Source: Hermatobates lingyangjiaoensis (Eukaryota; Arthropoda; Insecta; Hemiptera; Hermatobatidae). From it: 64,000 bases of DNA. The position numbers and the translations under genes are program-made. Location: assembly GCA_026182355.1 (NCBI GenBank), contig JAPFBL010000258.1:301501-365500 (forward strand). Direction: 5' to 3'. Positions 44,320 to 54,160 of this stretch are shown here, in pieces (positions within the stretch are counted from its first letter, which is position 1; each line of letters begins with the position of its first letter). Under the pieces are notes generated by a model that was not told where the DNA came from, searched no databases, and saw only the letters and a program-made list of their open reading frames with translations.

Positions 44320-44738
44320 TAAATTACACAAAGCACGACACAGAAAAGAGAATACAAAGAAAACTTACAGAATTCTAATATTTCGAACTGTTGTTCGTCA
44401 TCAGGAGAGTAGACTAGTAGAGAGGACGAAGTGAGAGAGATCTCCCCACGTCGAAGAACGGAGCGCGAATGAAGAAATAAAGAGTCAACCGAAGAGAGCA
44501 GCACTAGCGTAAAAAAGGAGCTAGGCACTAAACGTCGGAGAACGGAGAAAGCAAAAACAATAGATAAAATTATAAAATTAAAAATTATAAAAAAGGAAAT
44601 AATAAAAAAAATAAATAAATAAATAAATAAAATAGAAAATATATATAATAAAAAAAGGAAAAAAAATAATAAAATAAAAAAAATATATATATGAATATGA
44701 ATATATAAGTTAAAAATAAAAGAAAAAACAAATAAAAG
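44320..44738 (-). repeat. PLE terminal motif and A-rich 3' UTR
   Basis: On the minus strand at 44370-44420 CTCCTGATGACGAACAACAG then TTCGAAATATTAGAATTCTG fits C-[GAAC-AACA-GUUC]-GAAAU, followed by GTAAGTTTTC. 44560-44735 is A-rich, then the stop codon of the GIY-YIG frame. Confidence 0.65.
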
Positions 44739-44954
44739 TTAACGCTTCTGATTTAAACCGGGATCTGATCGGGCCCCCAATAACCATATGTGGGCCTCCT
44801 CAGACGCTCTTAATGTCAAACTACGGTCATCAGTGGTCACTAGCTTAATGATTTGAACAGAAAAGCAGTCATTAAAAGAAAGGTTATGGCTGTTGGCATG
44901 GATAGCTACAGGAAGCTGTTTGCGCTGACCGACCGAAGCTCTATGGTTGAGCCT
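44739..44954 (-). pseudogene. PLE GIY-YIG C-terminal fragment
   Basis: Minus-strand residues RLNHRASVGQRKQLPVAIHA then NSHNLSFNDCFSVQIIKL and ASEEAHIWLLGARSDPGLNQ. It corresponds to the last about 70 residues of the copy at 534-1570 and ends the same way (PGLN-x-x-R, stop). The frame goes directly into (TA)n at the point where the coding sequence needs codons before RLNHR, so it is 5'-truncated at a TA tract. Confidence 0.75.
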
Positions 44955-44973
44955 ATATATATATATATATATA

Positions 44974-45120
44974 TAGATTTCACATAAACACGTGAAACAA
45001 CAATCAATGATCAAACCACAATAAGAAATGGGAAAACAAGACTAAGATCTTTCAACCGTAACAAGCGGTCTTCGTCAGAGTCAAAAACCCAACTGCTATA
45101 TAATGCTATAAAACCCAACT
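44974..45120. repeat. Snapback P1, single arm
   Basis: Only the left arm, GATTTCACATAAACACGTGA ... CAAAAACCCAACTG, is present. It is followed by a scrambled ATAAAACCCAACTA and TA-rich sequence. Confidence 0.8.
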
Positions 45121-45205
45121 ATATATATATATATATATATATAATATATGATATGATATATCATATATATGATATATGATATGATATATCATATATATGA
45201 TATAT
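45121..45205. repeat. TA/GATATATC-rich tract
   Basis: (TA)n, then ATGATATGATATATCATATA repeats forming nested small palindromes. Confidence 0.9.
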
Positions 45206-45337
45206 GAGTCGTTATCAGCCTTTGGAGCGATTCACTTCTTTTCCTCAAGACGAGGACATCGAAATATAGTAGTGAGTTCAGTGGTTTCCTTTCTATGTGT
45301 TCTTTTTTAAATTCTAGTTTATATATATATATATATA
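45206..45337 (+). repeat. PLE terminal segment, family P4
   Basis: GGAGCGATTCACTTCTTTTC, CTCAAGACGAGGACATCGAA, ATATAGTAGTGAGTTCAGTG: inverted counterpart of 258-420. CTGAAGA has become CTCAAGA here. Confidence 0.65.
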
Positions 45338-45344
45338 ATGTAAT

Positions 45345-45455
45345 TTTTTTTTGAGGTCGAGGTCGAATGACCTCAAACATTTTATTCGACCTCAAACCTC
45401 AAAAAAAAAAAATACAATCATTCGACCTCAAACCTCAAAAAAAAAAAATTACATC
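45345..45455. repeat. Short tandem GACCTCAAACCTC / poly-A block
   Basis: CATTCGACCTCAAACCTC followed by A12 occurs twice, with a partial inverted piece GAGGTCGAGGTCGAATGA just before. Confidence 0.8.
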
Positions 45456-45489
45456 ATATAAATATTGGGTCAAGAAAACAAATCATGAT

Positions 45490-45645
45490 CTATATATGAC
45501 TCAACCGTCTCCAACCGTTCGAGGATCTCGAACCGTCTCTGTACCAGTGCGCTTGGTTTCCCTCTCTTATGTCTCCTGAAGACGGTTCAACCCATAATTA
45601 GAGACTGTAAGTTTGTGTTTTTAATTTCTCTATATGTACATTGAA

Positions 45646-45681
<36 letters not shown>
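45490..45681 (+). repeat. PLE family P2, half copy, and (TA)n
   Basis: CAACCGTCTCTGTACCAGTG, CTCCTGAAGACGGTTCAACC and TAGAGACTGTAAGT are the right arm of P2. (TA)n runs from 45648. Confidence 0.75.
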
Positions 45682-45910
45682 TTCAATATAGACAAAGAAA
45701 CCAAGAGAAATCAAAAGAACACACTTACAGTCTCTAATTTTCGGTTTGAACTGTCTTCAGGAGAGATAAGAGAGGGAAACCGAACGCACTGGTTCGAGAC
45801 GGTTCAAACCAAAAATTAGAGACTGTAAGTGTTTTCTTTTGATTTCTCTATGTTTCTTTGTCTATATTGACCTATATTTGTCCGTTTTGGATCGTATTTC
45901 CAACGAAAAA

Positions 45911-45944
<34 letters not shown>
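45681..45944. repeat. PLE family P2 palindrome and (TA)n
   Basis: The left arm carries TTCGGTTTGAACTGTCTTCA on the plus strand (motif on the minus strand). The right arm has GGTTCAAACCAAAAATTAGA, its proximal half lost. GTCCGTTTTGGATCGTATTT then (TA)n from 45914. Confidence 0.8.
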
Positions 45945-46157
45945 ATGATCAAACCACAATAAGAAATGGGAAAACAAGACTAAGATCTTTCAACCGTAAC
46001 AAGCGGTCTTCGTCAGAGTCAAAAACCCAACTGAGTTGGGTTTTTGACTCTGACGAAGACCGCTTGTTACGGTTGAAAGATCTTAGTCTTGTTTTCCCAT
46101 TTCTTATTGTGGTTTGATCATTGATTGTTGTTTCACGTGTTTATGTGAAATCTTTTT
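45945..46157. repeat. Snapback P1
   Basis: Perfect-looking palindrome with arms of about 95 bp and GAGTTGGG at the centre. The right side extends to TTTCACGTGTTTATGTGAAA. Confidence 0.9.
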
Positions 46158-46330
46158 ATATATATATATATATGACAGAGTGTTTTCTCATCTCGTCCAC
46201 ATATATATTGAACACTATTTTTCTTCTTGTCAAGGTTTGCTCTTATATTATATATAATAAGACATAATATATATTATGTCTTATATATTATGATTATATA
46301 TATAATTATTATTAGATTTGTTTGGTCCGC
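46158..46330. repeat. TA-rich palindromic sequence
   Basis: ATATAATAAGACATAATATA / TATTATGTCTTATATATTAT and similar. Confidence 0.75.
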
Positions 46331-46890
46331 GAGCTGTTGAGTTTGCGCACTGCTGATCTAGAACATGTTCAAGATTTAAATGGTTTTGAATAGGAAAGAT
46401 AATGGATAATGGTTCTTATATTCGATTGTATTGATTTATTGCAATGACCTGCTTCTGAAGAAGGCAGCATGGTGTGTTTCAATACACGCCGATTATGAAT
46501 GAGAACAGAAAATAAATGTGTTTTAGATATTGTTCAAGCTGACAAGTAACCATTTATCAGCATACATAATAAATGGATAACAAATAAAACTACTTGTCAT
46601 TCCTTTGCACTGCCTTGCCCTTGGCCTTGACTCTTCCGTCACTGCTTCCGTCTTGTACCCACTCTTTTTATTCAGTCCTCTTAAGATCGTATCTTAAGAG
46701 TTGTTTTAGCTAACGAGTGACACCTTTTACGTTTCAATCACGCTCACTAAAGCTACGGTCTTTAAAACAGTGTTTGTATTGACCGTCAATAATAACAATC
46801 ATATTTGAAATCCATTTAGATATCTAAAATGATTTAAGAAATTTAAATTTAAGCATTTTGATATCATCTGAATCCCATTTTTTGCTTGTG
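46331..46890. other. No gene; weak PLE-like motif
   Basis: CTTCTGAAGAAGGCAGCATG then TGTTTCAATACACGCCG at 46452-46493 resembles a decayed CTGAAGA hairpin. Otherwise unassigned. Confidence 0.4.
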
Positions 46891-47489
46891 CAGGGTGAAA
46901 CACAAAAAAACCCCTAAGTTTGTGATAATAGTTAAACTGTTAGAAACATAATTATTGTTTACAATATTATTGATTTATGTTTTATATTTTCAGAACGTGT
47001 AGATTTATGCTACAGCTAAGCAAATTCAAAAAAAAAACCTTAAACTCGAAACTTTAAACTGTATTATATAAACCATGTGATTTTTTAATGCTATTTAAAA
47101 ACAGCAGCAATGACATCATTATGGAAACAGCACCATAGCATATGCTAGATTGTTGCTGCTTTTTATCTCCAGCAGCAAATCTTCATCAGGAATAGCAATT
47201 TTGATATCCACTGATAATGATCAGCCGTGACACGTCTAAACTGGTCAGTTGTAATGGCGCCAAAAAATTCACGTAAAATATCCCGACATTTCTGTAACCC
47301 CCATGCTGGATGTTCTTTCCGAAGTAAAACTATGACCACGCACTTGAAATTGCTTAGCGGTGGCATGGGTCCTCATGTTCTGAAAATATAAAACATAAAT
47401 CAATAATATTGTAATCAATAATTATTTTTATAACAGTATAACCATTATCACAAACTTTTGATAAGGGGTTTTTTTTGTGCTGCACTCTG
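46891..47489. mobile_element. TIR DNA transposon remnant, Tc1/mariner-like ends
   Basis: CAGGGTGAAACACAAAAAAA at the left; the reverse complement of the right end is CAGAGTGCAGCACAAAAAAA. After this come CCCCT ... GTTTGTGATAATRGTTA in both. TA follows the right end and TG precedes the left, so a TA target duplication is plausible. The longest internal frame (minus, 47163-47366) shows no transposase motif, so no product is assigned. Confidence 0.6.
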
Positions 47490-47509
47490 TATTACTTTAA
47501 TATAAAGAA

Positions 47510-47700
47510 AACAATTTGGAGTGGCCTACACTCAATTTTACTATAAATAAACTTATTATTAAACTCGTTTGACAATCAACTTTTAATTTAACAATAAGCT
47601 AAACTTTTTCACGGTTATCTCGTCAAAAACTCCCCTCTTTAACCGACCTTTCGAAATTGTACACATTAATTTTTATGACTACAAGTAAAAAAAAAACCAT
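47510..47700 (-). repeat. Repeat X end fragment
   Basis: TTGGAGTGGCCTACACTCAA followed by TTTACTATAAATAAAC matches the 5' side of repeat X at 37350. Confidence 0.5.
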
Positions 47701-47867
47701 TGAACATTAAAATATATATTTTTGAAACGTTTTATAAATAGTTTAGCTTCTAATTACATAAACCCTTAACAAAAAGAGCTTAGTGTGACGACATTTTTAT
47801 CGTTTGTTTATTTTCTCGTGACTACAGTTACAAAGCTTTTATAACTTTGGTGCTGTCCTAGGGGGAG

Positions 47868-48155
47868 GACATTGTGGCTCATTTATTATTTGGCACCTAT
47901 TTTAGTAATGTGTGAGGCACATTACCTGTTGATTCTACATTGGGAGTCCTAAATTTTATATAGTTGGGATCTATAACGAGTACTTGACATCGTACGGACT
48001 AAGGGACAGATGATATAACGTCCTCTCCGAGGGACAACGAACTCAGATTTATTCACCTACCACGTAAATAAAGCGAGGACAAAGTGGGTATTGAACCCCG
48101 GACCTACTAGTTCAGAGGCGAGTACGATAACCACTGAGCTAACCTGTCCCTCGTC
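47868..48155 (-). repeat. SINE copy
   Basis: Head on the minus strand GGTTAGCTCAGTGGTTATCG near 48145, box B-like GGGGTTCAATACCC near 48095, body to 47935. The far 3' tail is replaced by other sequence. Confidence 0.75.
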
Positions 48156-48219
48156 AGTATGAATTGAGCTTTTATGTTATCAGCTTTATTTTTTTCAAGA
48201 CAAACTTATATTAGTTCTG

Positions 48220-48515
48220 TAGGGGCCAGAGTAGCCCAATGACTGACATGCTCGTCTCTGGACTGGTTGATCCTGGGTTCGATAAACGCGTTGCCCTCGA
48301 TTGATTCACGCAGTATGTGGGCAAATCTGAGAATATATTCCTTCAGAAAGGATGTTAAGCCGATAACGTCTTAAGAGGACGTTAGAACAGCCCTGATTTG
48401 TTCATTTTCCTTGGTATTTGGACCATACAATGTTAATCTATCGGTCCCTTAGCCTGTACGATATTAGGTACTCGTTAGAGATCCCTACTCTAAATACACT
48501 TGAATTAGGCAAAGA
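48220..48515 (+). repeat. SINE copy with insertion
   Basis: AGAGTAGCCCAATGACTGAC (decayed box A), GGGTTCGATAAACG, then body interrupted at 48362-48435 by GTCTTAAGAGGACGTTAGAA before GGTCCCTTAGCCTGTACGAT. Confidence 0.65.
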
Positions 48516-48589
48516 CAGGTAATGTAGCTCACTTATTACTAAAATAGGTGCCAAATAATAAATGAGCCACTATTTCCGCCCCTAGGTAA

Positions 48590-48905
48590 GAACAGGGGGG
48601 CTAGTTTAACTGCTTGCCTATGAACTGGTAGGTCCGGAGTTCGATACCCACCTGGCCCTCGAATTGTTCACGTAGGGAGGTGAATAAATCTGAAAACGTC
48701 GTCTCTCTGAGAGGACGTTAAGTCGTCGGTCCCGAGCCTCTACAATGTCAGGTACTCGTTAAAGATCCCTTACTCTAAATACACTTGAGTTAGGCAACAC
48801 TTGGGACTCCGAATGTACAATGTTCATTGTGTGGTATAACAAAGGGCCAATGTTCGACCTATATGTGTTCTCTTGTGGGACAACAACTGCAACCTAAGCT
48901 AACCT
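48590..48905 (+). repeat. SINE copy
   Basis: Nearly full body with GTACTCGTTAAAGATCCC and a tail GCAACCTAAGCTAACCTA. Box A is partly altered (GGGGCTAGTTTAACTG). Confidence 0.75.
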
Positions 48906-49094
48906 ATTGGTTACAATAAGTGTGAAATGTCTCAACTTTACTAAGTTTAGGAGAAAATAATATTGTCTAAAAATATCATAATGTGGAGTATAATGGATTT
49001 TCAAAAAGCAATATTACAGAAAACATTTCAGCTCGTCTACGCTATAATGTTTAATTATAATTAACTTGATTTATCAAAAAATGCGACCTGCCGT

Positions 49095-49475
49095 ATGTAT
49101 AGGTTGCAGTGACAGTCTAACGAGAGAACAAACACAGTCCAAACATTGGCCCTTTGTGATGCGATTCTGCAACATAACATTAAACACAATAACATTCTAC
49201 AACATTGGGAGTCCTACATTTTATGTAACGAGTACCTGATATGTACAGGCTCGGGGCTGATGGCTTAACTCAAGTATATTTAGAGTAGAGGATATGTAAC
49301 GAGTACCTGATACGTACAGGTTCGGGACTGATGGCTTAACATCCTCTTCGAGGGACGACATACTCAGATTTATTCAATTATGGCGTGAATAAATCCAGGG
49401 CCAGAGTGAGTATAGAACCCCGGCTCTACCAGTCTAGTGGATAGCATACAAGCCACTGGGCTACCCTGGCCCCCT
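49095..49475 (-). repeat. SINE copy with internal duplication
   Basis: Minus-strand SINE in which the block TAACGAGTACCTGAT ... CGTACAGG ... GATGGCTTAAC occurs twice (49225-49268 and 49287-49340). Confidence 0.7.
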
Positions 49476-50661
49476 GCACTGTGTTTAAAAGCTTTTGTAA
49501 ATTCTAAAATTACTTCGTTTAACGATATAATAGTGAAAAACTCTCTATCGATTAGTTTAAATTATTTCAAGACCTATTAATTACAGGCTATAAAATGAAA
49601 TAAAAAAAAAATACCAGTAATTTTATGTGTAATTTGATATGAATGAAATTAATAATGAATGGTTGAATGGAGTGGTTGTAGATAGTGACTCATGAGAAAT
49701 TAGACCTGCGAAGTTACTTCCTGTAAAATCTCAAATACCATTCAGCCTTCTTATAGCTTGTCATTCTAACTAACAAGCATTCTCAAGGATACGGCTTATT
49801 AAGAAGGAAATAATATCCATCTTTAAAATTACGGTTTTTATAGGAATAACATAATATCCGATACTTAAAAGATGTTATTTAAAAAAATTACTAGTTCATT
49901 TTTAATTTAAAAAAAAAAAATGTTTAATAATTTAGTGTAATTAGATTTACTTCCTTTGCTACTAACCTTGATAGTAAAGACGGAAATGTCTAAAACTATT
50001 TGAGGCATAAGAGACTTTATTGTGGCAATCTCTAGGATAGATGAATCATAGAGGAGAAGATAAAGTTGAGGGGAGGGGGGTGGAAAGGAGATGGAGATAG
50101 ATAGAGAATAGAATATAGTGGGAGGGGAAGAGAGTGAGAGGTTATAAAAGAGAGATGATTTATAGAAAGTAAGGAGAGAGAGTGTGTGTGTGTTGTGTTA
50201 GAGAGAGAGAGAGAGTGAGAGAGTGAGTGAGAGAGCGTACGTCTGTCTTAATTGCTACTACTAATGAGCTGTATCAAATTGATAATTATCTAGGTATATC
50301 TAATTGCTGTAATTAAACTACAGCTACTAAACAAAGTCATCCTAATTAGGCATCGTGATAATTCATTGTGTAATGATTACGTCATTATGACAGGGCATTT
50401 ATTTTCAGTAGCATTGAATAGAATTGACTGGATTAAATAGTTATTTCATACCTTTGCTTGCAATGAAAACAAACACACTTTTTCGATGGAAATAGGATCC
50501 GAAACTGATAAATACAATTTTACATCAACATTTTTTTTGGCAAATTTTACATACATCATATAGACTTTATTATTATTTATTTTTTATTATTTAATTATTT
50601 TATTAATATTATTATTTATATTATCATTATCATTTTAAGTTTTATTTCATTCTATTATATA
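49476..50661. other. No gene; purine-rich tract and a Helitron B scrap
   Basis: GA-rich 50040-50235 with (GA)n and (GT)n. TCTAATTGCTGTAATTAAAC at 50299-50318 with flanks is a Helitron B 5' fragment. Rest unassigned. Confidence 0.5.
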
Positions 50662-52304
50662 TCTTCTATATATTAATACCCTTGTAACTACCTACGTGTG
50701 TCACGCTTTGTCATAATATTGATAATTGAGCATATCTAATTGCTGTAATTGAATGACAGTTACAAATCAAAGGTATCATAATTAGACATAATTATATTCT
50801 CTAATTAGCATTTAATGGACCAGAAGTTAAATAGTCTATTTACATACCTTTACTTTTTATTCCTAAAAATATCACGTTATATGAGAATGAGCTCATTAAT
50901 TTTTTTTATAAATTACATTAATAAGAAATGGGGTTATAATGCTTTTATACAAATTAAAACATCACTTTTATCTTTAAAACTATAACAATAAAATTTTGTT
51001 AAAAAGTTGAACCTAAGATTAACAATTTTTTAAAAAAAATCATAAACTTTCCTTTGTTGCATTGGGCAATATACTATGAAAACTGAGATTTTGTTTTGGA
51101 ATAATGAATCACCTTCCCTACTGGTCGGATTTGTTTGCATTTATTTACATTTTTTACACTGAGTTTTTTTTTATAGTTTTGGTTATTTCGACTACAGTTT
51201 CATGTAGAAGTGATTTTGTTTCAGGGTTCGTCCTTTAGTTTTTTGATTTTGTAATGAAATTCGGGTGGACACCCATTAGTGGCACTTCATAACTATATTT
51301 AATATTTATGAAGATAGACAGTCACGTGGACATTGCCGTTTTAGTCGTGTTTGGGGGCTTTCAGCGACCCGCCTCCGCGAGGTCCACCTTGGGCACATGA
51401 GCGGGCTCGGTCGCATCCCTCCTCGAAGAGGAATGTGGTGTGCCTTCTCATGTGGCTAAAGGGTCTCACTTAAAAAAGCATCGATCTGTTACAAGCTTTT
51501 TTCATGGATTGGGCCGAAAGGCCGAGAACATGACTACAAATAAAAACAGGATTACTAGTAAGGAAAGATTTTGAGCAATTGGGTTTGGATGAGTTGAGAG
51601 TTTACGGTGGAATAGTTTGTAGTAATATTTTGCATAGTCGTGAACAAAGAGGACTTCAAGATCTCAATTAATGATTATATTTGGAACGTAAAACGGGAAA
51701 TGTGAGATTTCTCTAAGTTTTTTTGCTTGAATAGCTTCTACAGGGCGAATATTTTATAGTTTGGCAGAACCCCAAAGTTCTATGATATAAGAACTAAGAA
51801 TATGTCATAGTTCTAAGATATAAGAAGCCCATGAAGGCTTCAAGATTGTGTTGTATATGTGGAGTCTGTCTGTTACTATGAGTGTTTGCATTGAGTTAGA
51901 AATGTTTTAAGTGAAATATAATTGTTGTTTAGAGTTTAGAGGCATATATAGAAAAATGTTAAATATTTTAATGAATAAAGACGATAAAATTAATCCCAAT
52001 CAAAGATATATTTTCTGATGCATTCCATGGTACAATACATAGTTGTCAAACAAGTGTCTGACTAACAAACAAAATATGTTGGTCGTTAACTTGATATTAT
52101 GTTTATTTATAGTAAAGTTGAGTTTAGGCCACTCCAGATTTTCCCACTTAGACTTTATTCCTGTTCGAATTGAATATATTACAGGTAAGGCAGGACATTT
52201 CCTATTGTGTTAGCTATTATATTAATAATTAAGCACCAAACTAAGCTTAGCTCAAGCTAACAAGACATCCACTGATAGTTGGCGAAGTTCGCCGGGTCAG
52301 CTAG
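50662..52304 (+). mobile_element. Helitron B, copy 3, with an insertion
   Basis: A|TCTTCTATATATTAATACC at the 5' end. The 3' end has a clean hairpin GGCGA-AGT-TCGCC (52281-52293), seven spacer bases and CTAG|T. This is the best-preserved family terminus and supports the Helitron call for all three copies. The middle is interrupted at about 51172-51890 by a repeat D element. A repeat X-like piece is at 52103-52143. Confidence 0.8.
51172..51890 (+). mobile_element. Repeat D (LINE-like) insertion in Helitron B
   Basis: Helitron B text breaks at CACTGAGTT and resumes at CATTGAGTT, so an 8-9-bp imperfect target duplication is possible. The insert contains CGACCCGCCTCCGCGAGGTC, GGGCCGAAAGGCCGAGAACA and AAAACAGGAT, as in other D copies, plus about 340 further bases after the tail, so its end is unclear. 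No ORF. Confidence 0.5.
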
Positions 52305-52444
52305 TTTTTATTAATGCTTAGTCCATAACTTTTATTTATATATCATTTTCTCTGTTTATCGCTCTGTTTTTCTGTTATCTATTATTTTTCATATTCCATA
52401 TCCTATACTTGTTTTTAAATTGATTCTTATCTACCTTATACTCT

Positions 52445-52618
52445 GTGACCGGGCGTGTATGCACCAACATTATTGGTCTTCAACCGTCTTTGTACCAATG
52501 TGCATGGTTTCCTTCTCTTATCTCTCCTGTAGACGGGTCAAACCGAAAATTAGAGACTAAGTGTGTGCTTTTATTAATTTTCCCCCTCCTCTCTCTCCCT
52601 CTCTCTGTATATATATAT
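52445..52618 (+). repeat. PLE family P2 half copy and CT/TA tract
   Basis: CTTCAACCGTCTTTGTACCA, CTCCTGTAGACGGGTCAAAC then CGAAAATTAGAGACTAAGTG. (CT)n(TA)n lies at 52590-52618. Confidence 0.7.
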
Positions 52619-52920
52619 TTCATTTGATAAACGAAAAGACAATCCAAACTGGACACAATAACAGTTCAAAATTGAAGATAGGTAGCACAGAAAGTAAAGA
52701 AACACACTTAGAGACTCAAATTTTCGGGTAATCCGTCTTCAGGAGAAAAGAGAAAGGGAGACCAAGCACGTTGTAGACGCAATGGGTTACTAGCCGTTGC
52801 GTCTACAACGTGCTTGGTCTCCCTTTCTCTTTTCTCTTGAAGACGGATACCTCGAAAATTTGAGTCTCTAAGTGTGTTTCTTTACTTTCTGTGCTACCTA
52901 TCTTCAATTTTGAACTGTTA
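52619..52920. repeat. PLE family P3 palindrome
   Basis: TTGATAAACGAAAAGACAAT ... TTTTCGGGTAATCCGTCTTC on the left and CTTGAAGACGGATACCTCGA ... TTGAACTGTTA on the right, centred near GGGTTACTAGCCGTTGCG (about 52790). Confidence 0.85.
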
Positions 52921-52932
52921 TATATACATATA

Positions 52933-52961
<29 letters not shown>

Positions 52962-52966
<5 letters not shown>

Positions 52967-53130
52967 GTTTTATTAAAAGTAATGCCCAATTTAACTTTTA
53001 CACTTTTTCTTATCCGTTTTTCAAGTGTTCTCATACTTGACTTCCATGGTTCTGGAACTAAAAACATAAGTTCACCAAAATTTTTATTATTATAAACCGA
53101 CATGTTTCGGTCATCGTTGACCATTTTCAA
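52962..53130 (-). pseudogene. PLE ORF N-terminal fragment, with probable start codon
   Basis: The minus-strand frame passes MSVYNNKNFGELMFLVPEPW and then RTLEKRIRKSVKVKLGITFN, KTC, and then (TA)n. The N-terminal signature of a basic helix plus FN-x-x-C is clear. The second methionine (MSVYNN) lies directly at the 3' side of the terminal motif: the DNA reads GACCGAAACATGTCGGTT. As elsewhere, the break is at TGT followed by TATATA. Confidence 0.7.
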
Positions 53131-53475
53131 GGTTAAAGAATATATAAAATTATTAATGATCGAAGAGTGAATAACAATTAAAATAAACTAAAATAAACAT
53201 AACGAGTCCATAACACATATTCACAACTAGGGAGGTTATCAACGGTAAAGGTATGTTGAGGTTTCACCAGGCTCTTGGTTACCTTCCATCCGTCATTTGT
53301 ATCTGGGAAGGTAATCGATTAACTTCTATACCTCTCCCAGACTGGTTCGCCTTCTGACTGCCTTCATATAATTTTAGAATTCTTGAAAATCCTCCTCCTT
53401 GGCTGTTAATACTAGGGCATTACTTTTAATAAAACGTGTATAAATGAAGGCCTGCTCCCCAAATATATGTTCACT
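53131..53475 (+). repeat. PLE untranslated segment ending in an N-terminal scrap
   Basis: ACCTTCCATCCGTCATTTGT ... GGGAAGGTAA is an inverted pair of a type seen in PLE-rich regions. At 53428-53472 the plus strand encodes GITFNKTCINEGLLPKYM, a PLE N-terminal signature preceded by a stop. Confidence 0.55.
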
Positions 53476-53605
53476 TCATAAACGGAAAGACGATCCTACT
53501 GGACACAATAACAGTTCAAAATTGAGGATAGGTAGCACACAAAGTAAAGAGTTTGTAAGTGTGTTTCTTTACTTTGTGTGCTACCTATCCTCAATTTTGA
53601 ACTGA
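53468..53605. repeat. PLE family P3 palindrome, short
   Basis: TTCATAAACGGAAAGACGAT ... GGTAGCACACAAAGTAAAGA with its complement; the central motif is missing. Confidence 0.8.
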
Positions 53606-53757
53606 TATATATATATTGTTAAATAACGCCCCATATTTGGCTTGTATCCGTTTCTTACACAATTTCTCCAGTTTCCTGAATTCCTTCCTCGTCTCTTCAT
53701 TAAAACTATAAAGCTTATTACCAATATTGCTAGTTGACATGTTTTCGAATGTACCAC
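53606..53757 (-). pseudogene. PLE ORF N-terminal fragment (left arm)
   Basis: Minus strand: SNIGNKLYSFNEETRKEFRK then LEKLCKKRIQAKYGALFNN, then (TA). It mirrors the plus-strand copy at 54152-54345; the two differ at single residues (GNK/GDK, KRI/KQI). Confidence 0.7.
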
Positions 53758-53856
53758 ATTCATCATCAGGACAATAATGAGAATAATAGTAGGATTGTCA
53801 GTTTATATATATAGAGATGGATTACTATTGGAATGTTCATAGGACATCGCCCTAGA

Positions 53857-54123
53857 TCACGGGGCATTATGGAGGATTAAGGTAGGGTGGTTGGACTCAC
53901 TCACTACCTGGCTAATCTGGTTTGACCTGTTGGAAAATAGTTTTAAAATTCGACAAGAATTATTAAGTTGGATATTTATTGCTGGCTGCTTTTCTTGAAT
54001 TATTAATGCTTCTAATATTTGTAATTTAACATGGTTTATTTCTTTAGCGGTAATTTTCGTGGAATTCACTATCATTTCTCTTGTGAGATTTGACTTATGC
54101 AGTGTTGTTGTTATTATTCTCAT
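53857..54123 (-). pseudogene. PLE GIY-YIG C-terminal fragment, third family
   Basis: Minus-strand residues TTTLHKSNLTREMIVNSTKI, then KLQILEALIIQEKQPAINIQ. LTRE-x-IV-x-ST-KI ... LQILEAL-I-x-x-x-P-INIQ is the characteristic C-terminal helix and end of many animal PLE GIY-YIG domains, with the metal-binding-type glutamate in ILEAL. It ends NAP-stop at 53857. Downstream on the same strand come 3' sequence, a TA tract, the terminal motif and the N-terminal fragment 53606-53757, giving a head-to-tail PLE junction. Confidence 0.75.
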
Positions 54124-54126
54124 TAT

Positions 54127-54160
54127 TGTCCTGATGACGAATGTGGTACATTCGAAACAT
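54127..54160 (+). ncRNA. Hammerhead-like motif (best example)
   Basis: CTGATGA, then C, then stem GAATG, loop TGGTA, stem CATTC, then GAAAC and ATGTCGAC. The pieces match the conserved hammerhead strands CUGANGA and GAAA, but one extra C separates the first strand from stem II. A cleavable partner strand (UH at the end of stem III) was not established, so activity is unproven. Confidence 0.45.

Noticed and set aside
47163..47366. A transposase ORF in the 46.9-kb TIR element
   Set aside because: The 67-codon frame shows no DDE or helix-turn-helix signature; kept only as part of the element.
51172..51890. A protein-coding exon in the GC-richer part of the repeat D insert
   Set aside because: No open frame of useful length and no splice signals recognised; the same text recurs in other D fragments.
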